A stretch of DNA of 64,000 nt from Beijerinckiaceae bacterium RH AL1. GTDB lineage: Bacteria; Pseudomonadota; Alphaproteobacteria; Rhizobiales; Beijerinckiaceae. A program made the position numbers and the translations under genes. The notes beneath the pieces were generated by a model. It saw only the letters and a program-made list of their open reading frames with translations, made no database searches and was not told the origin of the DNA. Where the stretch lies: assembly GCA_901457705.2 (NCBI GenBank), contig LR590083.2:3782597-3846596 (forward strand), written 5' to 3'. Every line of letters starts with the position of its first letter. The stretch's first letter is position 1. Positions 29,245-37,913 of this stretch are shown here, piece by piece.

Positions 29245-30759
29245 CTAGACGAGCGCCTGCTCTTCCCGCGCGATGACCGCCTGGCGCTCGGCCAGGGCGG
29301 CGCTGCCGATCGGCGGTCCCTTGAAGCGGCGGCGCTCGAGGCCGAACCACAGGACCACCAGCAGCACGCCGACGCCGATCGCGTAGTTCTGGATGATGTC
29401 GTTGGGCGGCTGCAGGCCGGCGTAGAGCAGGATGAGCACACCGACGACGGTTATCGCCGCCAGCGGCTTGTACCAGACACCGAGCGTGAACGGTCCGAAG
29501 GTCGTCCAGCTCTTGCCGATCGCGAGCAGGCCCGCACCGATCGGCATCGCGTAGGAGAGATAGAGGAACAGCGCGCAACCCGCCGCCAGCGCCGCGAAGG
29601 CCGGCGAGTACAGCGTCGAGGCGATTGCCAGCACGACGCCGAGCCAGATCGCCGGTACCGGCGTGCGCCACCTCGGGCTGACCTTCTTCCACAGCGACGA
29701 CCCGGGCAGGCCGCCGTCGCGCGAGAAGGCGAAGATCATCCGCGACGTCGAGGTGAGGCAGGCGAGGCCGCACAGATAGTTCGAGACGACGATGGCGATC
29801 GCCAGGATGTCCTTCAGCCAGACGGGGGCCGGCAGCTTGGCGTACATGTTGAACCAGGCGTTGGCGCCGTCCTTCGCGGTGGCCGCGAGATCGGGGCTCG
29901 CGAGCACGAACGACGCCGCCATCACGAAGCCGAAGATCAGCGACCAGAACACCGCCTGCAGCATGCCGCGCGGCACCGCCACGCGCGCGTTCACCGTCTC
30001 TTCGGACGTATGCGCGGAGGCATCGAACCCGGTGATGGTGAACAGCGGGTAGAGCAGGCCGATCAGGAAGGCGACGACGGCCGAGCGCGCGTCGGGCACG
30101 AAGCCGCCGCCCGGCGCGCCCGTCGTGTTGACGAAGGTGAAGAGCCGCGACAGGTCGAAGGTCGCGCCCCAAACCAGGAAGGTGAGCGTCAGCACGACGG
30201 CGACGACGAAGATCAGGTAGCCCGAGAAGTCGGTCAGCATCGTCGTGACCTTGATCCCGAGATGGTTGAACAGACCCTGGCTGCCGGCGATCAGGATCAC
30301 CGCGATCGTCTGCTCCTTGAAGCCCCAGGCAGAGGCGTCGATGTGGAACACCGGTGCGACCAGGCCCTGGAACAGCGTGTAGACGCCGACGTCCACGGCG
30401 GCGACGACGAAGATCAGGCCGATCAGGTTGATCCAGGCCGTCGCCCAGCCCCAGCCGCGACCGCCGAGGATCGACGACCAGTGGTAGAGCCCGCCCGCCG
30501 TCGGATAGGCGGAGCCGATCTGCGCGAGGCCGGCCGCGACGATGAGCGCGAAGACGCCGCCGACGATCCATCCGACCGCGACGCCGAAGCCGTAGCCGGT
30601 GCAGATCGCGGTGGGGAACGACGTGATGCCGCCGGCGAGGATGCAGATGATCGAGAACGAGATCGCGAAGTTCGAGAAGCCGCTCATCCTGCGCGCCAGC
30701 TCCTGGGCGTAGCCCATGGAATGCAGCGTCTTGACGTCGTCGTCTATAAGCTCAGTCAC
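29245..30759 (-). CDS. APC-family amino acid/amine permease
   Basis: 504 residues, about 12 transmembrane segments, with the APC opening RRMSGFSNFAISFSIICILAGG and AYPTAGGLYHWSSILGG. This subgroup (amino acid/choline or GABA permease type) imports amines or amino acids with protons. It is divergent from the aminotransferase-dehydrogenase-ABC block, and the 331-bp region between them holds an inverted repeat, so the permease probably belongs to the same amine-utilisation unit. The substrate, perhaps GABA or a diamine, is inferred from neighbours only. Confidence 0.9.
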   Translation of the reverse strand: MTELIDDDVKTLHSMGYAQELARRMSGFSNFAISFSIICILAGGITSFPTAICTGYGFGVAVGWIVGGVFALIVAAGLAQIGSAYPTAGGLYHWSSILGGRGWGWATAWINLIGLIFVVAAVDVGVYTLFQGLVAPVFHIDASAWGFKEQTIAVILIAGSQGLFNHLGIKVTTMLTDFSGYLIFVVAVVLTLTFLVWGATFDLSRLFTFVNTTGAPGGGFVPDARSAVVAFLIGLLYPLFTITGFDASAHTSEETVNARVAVPRGMLQAVFWSLIFGFVMAASFVLASPDLAATAKDGANAWFNMYAKLPAPVWLKDILAIAIVVSNYLCGLACLTSTSRMIFAFSRDGGLPGSSLWKKVSPRWRTPVPAIWLGVVLAIASTLYSPAFAALAAGCALFLYLSYAMPIGAGLLAIGKSWTTFGPFTLGVWYKPLAAITVVGVLILLYAGLQPPNDIIQNYAIGVGVLLVVLWFGLERRRFKGPPIGSAALAERQAVIAREEQALV

Positions 30760-31090
30760 CCGCCACCCCCGATAAGTCTCTACTGTCGACGCGACAGTCG
30801 ACAGCGCCCGCGAAGCGAGCTTCGTGCCGGACCGCTCGCAAGCGGGGGCGCAACCGGGCGCGATGCGCCCGTTGGAAAGGCGCGCGCCTTGAAGTCTTCC
30901 GACGACAGTCGCATCAAGAGTTTTGCCCCCGTCAAGCCGAGCGACTTTATCGGCAAGAAACTTCTTTTCAAGCTCTTGCGTACGAATTCGCGCGCGTCTT
31001 TACTAAAGGCGGGTCGGAGACGAGGACGCCGCGGTCGCCATGCGACCGGCGGCCTCGCCAACGACGGCTCGGCGCGCGATAACGAGGCCC
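30760..31090. other. Divergent intergenic region between permease and aminotransferase
   Basis: 331 bases with no gene I accept. The left end has an inverted repeat (30783-30804). The middle (about 30890-31010) is AT-richer than its surroundings and could carry the divergent promoters, but I could not assign clear -35/-10 boxes. Short frames here have no family similarity. Confidence 0.6.
30783..30804. promoter_or_regulatory. Inverted repeat upstream of APC permease gene
   Basis: CTGTCGAC-GCGACA-GTCGACAG is a perfect 8-bp inverted repeat with a 6-bp spacer, 24 bases upstream of the permease ATG. Position and symmetry suggest a repressor operator or a leader hairpin. No regulator gene lies directly beside it. 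Confidence 0.5.
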
Positions 31091-32482
31091 ATGACATCGC
31101 TCCCCAACAGCCCCGCCGCACGCGATATCGCCAACTTGCTGCACCCCTATACCGACGCGCGGCGCCATGCCGAGGTCGGGCCGATCGTCATCGAGTGCGG
31201 CGAGGGCATCCATGTCTTCGACGATGCCGGCAACAGGTATGTCGAGGCGATGTCGGGCCTTTGGAGCGTCGCCGTCGGCTTCGGCGAGCGGCGCCTGGCC
31301 GAGGCGGCTGCGCGGCAGCTCGCGAAACTGCCGTTCTACCACTCGTTCTCGGGCAAATCGAACAATCCGGCGATCGACCTCGGCGAGCGGCTCGTCGCCA
31401 TGTCGCCGCCGCGGCTGAGGCACGCGTTCTTCACCAACTCCGGTTCGGAAGCCAACGATACCGTCGTCAAGATGGTCTGGTACGCCAACAACGCGCGGGG
31501 CCTTCCGAAGAAGAAGACCTTCATCGCCCGCAAGAAGGGCTACCACGGCGTGACGATCGCCTCGGCGAGCCTCACCGGCCTGCCGATCAATCATACCGAC
31601 TTCGACCTGCCGGCGATCCCGGTCCGCCATCTCACCTGCCCGCACTTCTATCGCTTCGGAAACCCGGGCGAGAGCGAGGCTGCCTTCGTCGACCGGCTCG
31701 CCGACGAGCTCGAGGCGGTCATCGCGGCCGAGGGCGCGGAGACGATCGCCGCCTTCATCGGTGAGCCGCTGATGGGTGCGGGCGGCGTCATCCCGCCGCC
31801 AGCCGGCTACTGGCAGCGCATGCAGGCGATCTGCCGTCGCCACGACATCCTCGTCGTCGCCGACGAGGTCATCAACGGCTTCGGGCGGCTCGGCACAACG
31901 TTTGGCAGCGAGCGTTACGGCATCGACCCCGACATCCTGGTCTGCTCGAAGCAGCTCACCTCCTCCTACGTCCCGCTGGCGGCGGTGCTGATCAGCGATC
32001 CGATCTTCCACGCGATCGCCGACAACTCGGCGCGGCTGCGGAGCTTCGGCCACGGCTACACGACGACGGGCCATCCCGTCGCCTGCGCGGTGGCGATGGA
32101 GAACCTCGACATCATCGCGGAGCGCGGTCTCGTCGCCAACGCCGCCGCCATGGGGGCGCTGCTGCATCGCGAGCTGGCGCCGCTCGCCGAGCACCCGCTC
32201 GTCGGCGAGGTGCGCGGCACCGGGCTCATCGCCGGCATCGAGCTCGTCGCCGACAAGGCGACCCGCGCGACCTTCGATCCGCCGGGCATTGTCGGCGCCG
32301 AGGTCTTTGCCCGCGCGCACGGGCACGGGCTTATCGTGCGCGCGATCGGCGACACGATCGCGCTCTGCCCGCCGCTGATCGTCTCGGAGGCCGACGTCCG
32401 CGATATCGTGGAACGACTGTCCGCGACGCTGAACGATGTGACAGACTGGGTGCGCGAGCGCGGGCTGGCGCGAACGGCCTGA
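31091..32482 (+). CDS. Class III aminotransferase (omega-amine:pyruvate/putrescine type)
   Basis: 463 residues from the ATG at 31091. PLP-enzyme marks are NSGSEANDTVVKM, GYHGVTIAS, DEVINGFGRLG and the PLP lysine in SKQLTSSYVPLAAVL. The LWSVAVGFGERRLAEAAARQ and LPFYHSFSGKSNNPA segments match the subgroup that transfers the amino group of diamines, GABA or beta-alanine to pyruvate. Followed after 21 bases by an aldehyde dehydrogenase that would oxidise its aminoaldehyde product, and then by a polyamine-type ABC transporter. The exact substrate is inferred. Confidence 0.9.
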   Translation: MTSLPNSPAARDIANLLHPYTDARRHAEVGPIVIECGEGIHVFDDAGNRYVEAMSGLWSVAVGFGERRLAEAAARQLAKLPFYHSFSGKSNNPAIDLGERLVAMSPPRLRHAFFTNSGSEANDTVVKMVWYANNARGLPKKKTFIARKKGYHGVTIASASLTGLPINHTDFDLPAIPVRHLTCPHFYRFGNPGESEAAFVDRLADELEAVIAAEGAETIAAFIGEPLMGAGGVIPPPAGYWQRMQAICRRHDILVVADEVINGFGRLGTTFGSERYGIDPDILVCSKQLTSSYVPLAAVLISDPIFHAIADNSARLRSFGHGYTTTGHPVACAVAMENLDIIAERGLVANAAAMGALLHRELAPLAEHPLVGEVRGTGLIAGIELVADKATRATFDPPGIVGAEVFARAHGHGLIVRAIGDTIALCPPLIVSEADVRDIVERLSATLNDVTDWVRERGLARTA

Positions 32483-32503
32483 AGACCGACGAGAGGACAC
32501 GGC

Positions 32504-33928
32504 ATGACGAAGGGCTTGCTCATCGGGGGCGACTTCACCGCGGGCCACGGGCCTGAGGAGACGATCCTCGATCCGGCCACCGGCGCGACCATCGTGACGA
32601 TCCCCGAGGCGAGCGCCGAGCAGATCGATGCCGCCGTGACGGCCGCCGACAAGGCCTTCGCCACGTGGGGGCGCACGACGCCGGCCGAGCGCTCGGCGCT
32701 GCTCCTCAAGATCGCCGACGCGATCGAGTCCAACGCCGAGGACATCGCCAAGGCCGAGAGCCTGAACTGCGGCAAGCCGCTCGCCCGCGTCATCGAGGAC
32801 GAGATGCCGGCGATCGTCGACTGCTTCCGCTTCTTCGCCGGCGCCGCGCGCTGCATGAGCGGCGCCGCGGCCGGCGAGTACATGGCCGGCCATACCAGCA
32901 TGATCCGCCGCGATCCCGTCGGCGTCGTCGGCTCCATCGCGCCGTGGAACTACCCCTTGATGATGCTGGCCTGGAAGGTCGCGCCGGCGATCGCCGCCGG
33001 CAACACGATGGTGCTGAAGCCCTCGGAGAACACGCCGCTGACGGCGATGAAGTTCGCCGAGATCGCCGCCGGCATCCTGCCGCCGGGCGTCTTCAACCTC
33101 GTGCTCGGACGTGGCAAGAGCGTCGGCGCGACGCTGATCTCGCATCCCCTGGTGCGGATGGTCTCGCTGACCGGCGACGTCTCGACCGGGCGCGCCGTGC
33201 TGGAGGCCGCCTCGCACAACATCCGCCGCACGCATCTCGAGCTCGGCGGCAAGGCGCCGGTCATCGTGTTCGACGACGCCGACCTCGAGGAGGTCGTCTC
33301 CGGCCTGCGCACCTTCGGCTACTACAATGCTGGCCAGGACTGCACCGCGGCCTGCCGCGTCTATGCCGGCGCAAAGATCTACGACAAGCTCGTCGCCGAT
33401 CTCTCGAGCGCCGTGTCGAGCATCAAGTATGGGCCGCCGAGCGTCACCGACGCCGAGATCGGGCCGCTGATCAGCGCGCGGCAGCGCACGCGCGTCTCTG
33501 ATTTCGTCGAGCGCGCTCGGGCGCTCTCGCACGTCGAGATCGCCACCGGCGGCAGGGCCGTCGAGGGCAACGGCTTCTTCTACGAGCCGACGGTCGTCGC
33601 CGGCGCGCGGCAGGACGACGAGATCGTGCGGCGCGAGGTCTTCGGACCCGTCGTCTCGGTGACGCGCTTCAGCGACGTCGACGAGGCGGTGACCTGGGCC
33701 AACGATACCGACTACGGGCTCGCGTCCTCCGTGTGGACGAAAGATATCGGCAAGGCGATGGCGACCGCGAGCCGCCTGCAGTACGGCTGCACCTGGATCA
33801 ACACGCACTTCATGCTGGTCAACGAGATGCCGCACGGCGGCCTGAAGAACTCCGGCTACGGCAAGGACCTCTCCATGCTCTCGCTCGACGACTACACGGT
33901 CGCGCGGCACGTCATGGTGAAGCACTAG
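32504..33928 (+). CDS. Aldehyde dehydrogenase, gamma-aminobutyraldehyde type
   Basis: A 474-residue NAD(P)-dependent aldehyde dehydrogenase. [20 protein letters not shown], the general base Glu in LELGGKAP and the catalytic Cys in [15 protein letters not shown] are present; the GQDCTA form is typical of aminobutyraldehyde dehydrogenases (PatD/YdcW). It would convert 4-aminobutanal to GABA after transamination of putrescine by the preceding gene. GAGAGGA lies upstream of the ATG. The gene is 8 bp from the ABC ATPase gene, so it is part of the same operon. Confidence 0.9.
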   Translation: MTKGLLIGGDFTAGHGPEETILDPATGATIVTIPEASAEQIDAAVTAADKAFATWGRTTPAERSALLLKIADAIESNAEDIAKAESLNCGKPLARVIEDEMPAIVDCFRFFAGAARCMSGAAAGEYMAGHTSMIRRDPVGVVGSIAPWNYPLMMLAWKVAPAIAAGNTMVLKPSENTPLTAMKFAEIAAGILPPGVFNLVLGRGKSVGATLISHPLVRMVSLTGDVSTGRAVLEAASHNIRRTHLELGGKAPVIVFDDADLEEVVSGLRTFGYYNAGQDCTAACRVYAGAKIYDKLVADLSSAVSSIKYGPPSVTDAEIGPLISARQRTRVSDFVERARALSHVEIATGGRAVEGNGFFYEPTVVAGARQDDEIVRREVFGPVVSVTRFSDVDEAVTWANDTDYGLASSVWTKDIGKAMATASRLQYGCTWINTHFMLVNEMPHGGLKNSGYGKDLSMLSLDDYTVARHVMVKH

Positions 33929-33936
33929 ACGCGACG

Positions 33937-34977
33937 ATGAATGTCCTGGCCCGCGCTCCGAAGCAGATGGACACGACCGTGGCCGACGACGTCGTCCTGC
34001 GCCTTCGCGGGGTGCGCAAGACCTACAAGGGCGCCGTCGCGGTGGAGTCGGTCGACCTCGACGTGCGCCGCGGCGAGTTCCTGACGCTGCTCGGCCCGTC
34101 GGGCTCCGGCAAGACGACGACGCTGCGAATGATCGCCGGCTTCGAGCTGCCCGACGCCGGCACGATCGAGCTCGACGGCGTCGACGTCGCCCGCGTCGCG
34201 CCGTTCGATCGCAACGTCAACACCGTCTTCCAGGACTATGCGCTCTTTCCGCACATGAGCGTCGCCGACAACATCGCCTACGGGCTGCGCGCAAAAGGCG
34301 TGAAGCGCGAGGAATGCGCGGCACGCGTCGAGCAGGTGCTGCAGACCGTGCAGCTCGGCAAGCTCGCGCAGCGCCGGCCGCACCAGCTCTCCGGCGGCCA
34401 GCGCCAGCGCGTCGGCCTCGCGCGAGCGATCGTCAACCGCCCGCTGCTCCTCCTGCTCGACGAGCCGCTCGGCGCGCTCGATCTCAAGCTGCGGCGCGAG
34501 ATGCAGCTCGAGCTGAAGCACATCCAGGACGAGGTCGGCATCACCTTTCTCTACGTGACGCACGACCAGGAGGAGGCGCTCTCCATGTCGAGCCGCATCG
34601 CGATCTTCAACGAAGGGCGCATCGAGCAGCTCGACACGCCGCGAGAGATCTACGACCGCCCGGCCTCAGCCTTCGTCGCCGGCTTCGTCGGCACATCGAG
34701 CCTCGTCGCGCGCGACGGCCGGCTCTTCGTGCTGCGGCCGGAGAAGGTCCGCATCGCCGCGGCCGGCGCGCCGCTGCCCGACGGGCTGCATGTCGAGAGC
34801 GGCCGCATCGAGGACGAGGTGTTCCTCGGCGCGATGACGAAGGTCGTCGTGGCGCTGGACGATGGCACCCGCGTCGAGTCGCATGTCTCGCATGCCGAGA
34901 CGCTGCCCCGCCTGCACGATCCGATCCGCGTCGCCTGGGATCCTGCGGCGGTCGCGACGCTCCCGCTCCCGAAGTGA
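33937..34977 (+). CDS. ABC transporter ATP-binding protein (spermidine/putrescine PotA type)
   Basis: 346 residues. Walker A GPSGSGKTTTL, Q-loop VFQDYALFPHM, signature LSGGQRQRVGLARA, Walker B LLLLDEPLGALD and the H-loop VTHDQEEAL are all intact. The C-terminal TOBE-like part (FVLRPEKVRIA) is typical of PotA/FbpC-type ATPases. The start at 33937 is close behind the dehydrogenase stop. An internal ATG at 33967 (MDTTVADD) is an alternative. Energises uptake through the two permeases downstream. Confidence 0.92.
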   Translation: MNVLARAPKQMDTTVADDVVLRLRGVRKTYKGAVAVESVDLDVRRGEFLTLLGPSGSGKTTTLRMIAGFELPDAGTIELDGVDVARVAPFDRNVNTVFQDYALFPHMSVADNIAYGLRAKGVKREECAARVEQVLQTVQLGKLAQRRPHQLSGGQRQRVGLARAIVNRPLLLLLDEPLGALDLKLRREMQLELKHIQDEVGITFLYVTHDQEEALSMSSRIAIFNEGRIEQLDTPREIYDRPASAFVAGFVGTSSLVARDGRLFVLRPEKVRIAAAGAPLPDGLHVESGRIEDEVFLGAMTKVVVALDDGTRVESHVSHAETLPRLHDPIRVAWDPAAVATLPLPK

Positions 34978-35002
34978 GTCTCTCCTGAAGAAGAGGTGTT
35001 CC

Positions 35003-36147
35003 GTGCCGAAGATGATCGTTGGACCCGCGACCGCGCTTGCGCTGCTCGCCATGATGCCCGTCGCTTCCGCCGCGCCGGCGGCCGCGAGCTATCCCGCCTC
35101 GATCGACAAGGGCGAGGGCGCGCTCAACATCGTCGCCTGGGAGGGCTATGCCGCCGACGACTGGATCAAGCCCTTCGAGAAGGATACCGGCTGCAAGGTC
35201 AACCGCAAGTACGCCGGCTCGTCCGACGAGATGGTGGCGCTGATGCGCTCCGGCGGCGGCAGCGAGTACGACCTCGTCTCGGCCTCGGCGACGCCACGCT
35301 GCGGCTGATCTACGGCGGCGACGTGCAGCCGATCAACGTCGACCTCATTCCCGACTACAAGAACTTCATCCCGGCGCTGCAGTCGCCGCCGCACAACACG
35401 CTGAAGGGCCTGCACTACGGCCTATCCTACGAGTGGGGTCCCAACGTCCTGCTGTGGAACGCGAGCAAGATCACGACGGCGCCGACGAGCTGGGCCGCCG
35501 TCTACGACCCGGCCTACAAGGGCAAGCTCACCATCCCCGACAACCCGATCCAGATCGCCGACGCCGCGCTCTACCTGATGAAGGCGAAGCCGGAGCTCGG
35601 CATCAAGGACCCCTACGAGCTGACCCCCGCGCAGCTCGACGCCGCCACGGCGCTGCTCAAGAGCCAGCAGCCGCTCGTCAAGAAGTACTGGGCGCTGGCC
35701 TCCGACGAGATCGAGCTCTTCAAGAACGGAGACGCGATCATCGGCGCCGCCTGGCCTTACGCGACGATCACGCTGAAGGACGCCAAGGTCGACGTCGCCG
35801 ACGCGATCCCTGCCGAGGGCGCGACGGGCTGGGCCGACAGCTGGATGCTCTCGACCAAGAGCAAGCATCCGAGCTGCGCCTACAAGTTCATGGCCTACGT
35901 CTCGACGCCGTCCGTGCAGGCGCAGCAGGCGCTCTCGTTCGGCGAGACGCCGGCCAACACCAGGGCCTGCGACGCGCTCGACAAGCTGCAGGCCGGCGCC
36001 TGCACGAAGTACCACCTCAACGCGCCGGCCTCGTATCTCGAGAGCATCAAGTTTTGGAAGACGCCGCTGCCGCAGTGCCCCGACGGCCCCAAGGCCTGCA
36101 CGTCGTACTCCGACTGGCAGAAAAAATGGCAGGAGATCAAGGGCTGA
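35003..36147 (+). pseudogene. Polyamine-type ABC transporter substrate-binding protein, frameshifted
   Basis: Starts at a GTG (35003) behind AAGAGGTG. Residues 1-28 (MIVGPATALALLAMMPVASA) form a signal peptide, then LNIVAWEGYAADDWIKPFEK, the PotD/PotF opening. The frame breaks near 35288: translation in the first frame ends at a TGA, while the next frame continues GDATLRLIYGGDVQPINVDL to the stop at 36147 (ending DWQKKWQEIKG). One extra G in TCGG would restore TCGGGCGACGCC and a 381-residue protein; total length is one base short. All other operon genes are intact, so this is either a sequencing error or a recent loss. Confidence 0.85.
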
Positions 36148-37052
36148 CCACCGCTCTCGACGCACGCCGCGCGGACGGCCTCGCGCATCGGCTCTCCGCA
36201 GGCTTCTGGCGGCGGCCGATGCTGGCGCTCGGCGCGCTCCTGACGCCGCCGATGGCGTGGTTTGCGATCTTCTATCTCGCCTCGCTCGTCGTGCTCTTCG
36301 TGTCCGCCTTCTGGACCGTCGACGCGCTGACCGGCGAGATCGACCACACCTGGACGCTCGTCAACTTCCACGATCTCGCCGTCAGCGAGACCTACCGGCG
36401 CATCGTGCTGCGCACCCTCGGCATCGCCGCCGCGGTCACCATCACCGACGCGCTGATCGCCTATCCCTTCGCCTACTACATGGCGCGCGTCGCCGGCCCG
36501 CGGCTGCGGCTCACGCTCTTCGTGCTCACCATGCTGCCGCTGTGGTCGAGCTATCTCGCGCGCGTCTACGCCTGGCGGCTGATCCTCGCGCACGACGGCG
36601 TTTTGAACTGGCTGATCATCCAGCTCGGCGGCTCCGGCCTCGACATCGGCTACTCGCTCTGGGCGATGTGGCTCGTCTTCTCCTACATCTGGCTGCCGTT
36701 CATGATCACGCCACTCTACACGGCGCTGCGCAAGATCCCCGGCTCGCTGATCGAAGCCTCGAGCGATCTCGGCGCGCGCGGTTGGCGCACGACGGCGAAG
36801 GTCGTGCTGCCCCTGAGCTTCCCCGGCCTCGTCGCCGGCTCGATCTTCACCTTCTCGCTGACCCTCGGCGACTACATCACGCCGATTCTTGTCGGCGGCC
36901 CCGGCTCCGACTTCATCGGCAATGTCGTCTATTCCAACGTCGGCATCGCCAACAACGTGCCGTTCGCCGCCGCCTTCGCCTCGGTGCCGCTCGTCATCAT
37001 GGCGGCCTACCTCCTGCTCGCGCGCCGTCTCGGCGCGTTCGACGCGCTGTAG
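36126..37052 (+). CDS. ABC transporter permease (PotB type)
   Basis: 308 residues from the ATG at 36126, which overlaps the binding-protein gene by 22 bases. About six transmembrane segments. The EAA loop that docks to the ATPase is EASSDLGARGWRTTAKVVLPLS. The segment LVVLFVSAFWTVDALTGEID followed by a large periplasmic loop is like PotB/PotH. Works with the neighbouring permease as a heterodimeric channel for polyamines or related cations. Confidence 0.92.
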   Translation: MAGDQGLTTALDARRADGLAHRLSAGFWRRPMLALGALLTPPMAWFAIFYLASLVVLFVSAFWTVDALTGEIDHTWTLVNFHDLAVSETYRRIVLRTLGIAAAVTITDALIAYPFAYYMARVAGPRLRLTLFVLTMLPLWSSYLARVYAWRLILAHDGVLNWLIIQLGGSGLDIGYSLWAMWLVFSYIWLPFMITPLYTALRKIPGSLIEASSDLGARGWRTTAKVVLPLSFPGLVAGSIFTFSLTLGDYITPILVGGPGSDFIGNVVYSNVGIANNVPFAAAFASVPLVIMAAYLLLARRLGAFDAL

Positions 37053-37060
37053 GCCCGCGC

Positions 37061-37846
37061 ATGCACTCAGCCGCGACGCGCCTCGTCCTCGGCCTTTGGG
37101 CAGCGCTCGTCGTCGCCTTCCTGTTCGCGCCGCTCGCGCTCATCGCGCTCTATGCGTTCAACGCGTCGAACGTGCAGGCCTGGCCGATCGGCGGCCTCAG
37201 CCTGCGCTGGTTCGGGCTCACCTTCGGCAACGAGGAGTTCCGCTCGGCGCTGATCCTCTCGCTCCAGGCCGGCGCGCTTTCGACGCTGATCTCGGTGCTG
37301 CTCGGCACGGCGGCGGCCCTTGCGGTGCACGGCTTCCGCTTCGCCGGGCGCGAGGCGGTCTCCTTCATCGTCGTGCTGCCGATCGCGCTGCCGGGCATCA
37401 TCACCGGCATGGCGCTCAACGCGTTCTTCGTGCTCTCCGGCATGGGCCTGTCGTTCTGGACGATCGTCATCGGCCATTCGACCTTCTGCATCGTCGTCGT
37501 CTACAACAACGTCGTCGCGCGGCTGCGCCGCGTGCCGCCGTCGCTTGCCGAGGCCTCGATGGACCTCGGCGCCGACACGTGGCGGACGTTCCGGCTCGTC
37601 ACCCTGCCGACCATTGCGCCGGCAGCGATCACCGGCGCGATCCTCGCCTTCGCGCTCTCTTTCGACGAGGTCATCGTCACCACCTTCACGGCCGGCGCAC
37701 AGAACACGCTGCCGCTCTGGGTCTTCGGCGCCATCCGCCTCGGGCAGAAGCTGCCCGAGGTCAACGTCGCGGTTTTGATGGTGACGGCGATCACCTTCGT
37801 TCCCGTGCTGATCGCCTACGCCGTCATCCAGCGCATCGACGATTGA
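37061..37846 (+). CDS. ABC transporter permease (PotC type)
   Basis: 261 residues with about six transmembrane segments and the EAA motif EASMDLGADTWRTFRLVTLP. LALIALYAFNASNVQAWPIGGLS is close to the PotC/PotI opening. The last gene of the aminotransferase-dehydrogenase-PotA/D/B/C run, separated by 8 bp from the preceding permease and followed by a strong hairpin. The transporter is complete apart from the frame break in the binding-protein gene. Confidence 0.92.
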   Translation: MHSAATRLVLGLWAALVVAFLFAPLALIALYAFNASNVQAWPIGGLSLRWFGLTFGNEEFRSALILSLQAGALSTLISVLLGTAAALAVHGFRFAGREAVSFIVVLPIALPGIITGMALNAFFVLSGMGLSFWTIVIGHSTFCIVVVYNNVVARLRRVPPSLAEASMDLGADTWRTFRLVTLPTIAPAAITGAILAFALSFDEVIVTTFTAGAQNTLPLWVFGAIRLGQKLPEVNVAVLMVTAITFVPVLIAYAVIQRIDD

Positions 37847-37861
37847 CGCTTGAAACGGAAA

Positions 37862-37887
37862 CGGCGCGCCCTGGGTTGGGCGCGCCG
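37862..37887. terminator. Hairpin between convergent permease genes
   Basis: CGGCGCGCCC and GGGCGCGCCG form a perfect 10-bp stem with a 6-base loop (TGGGTT). It lies between the end of the Pot-type operon and the end of the convergent APC permease gene. There is no long T-run, so efficiency is uncertain. Confidence 0.65.
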
Positions 37888-37913
37888 CGTTCGCGTGATT
37901 TGGAGCGTTGCGG

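Noticed and set aside
30968-33925. 985-codon antisense open frame opposite the aminotransferase and dehydrogenase genes
   Set aside because: Low-complexity Arg/Ala/Asp/His composition, no family similarity, and fully explained by high GC opposite two well-conserved enzymes.
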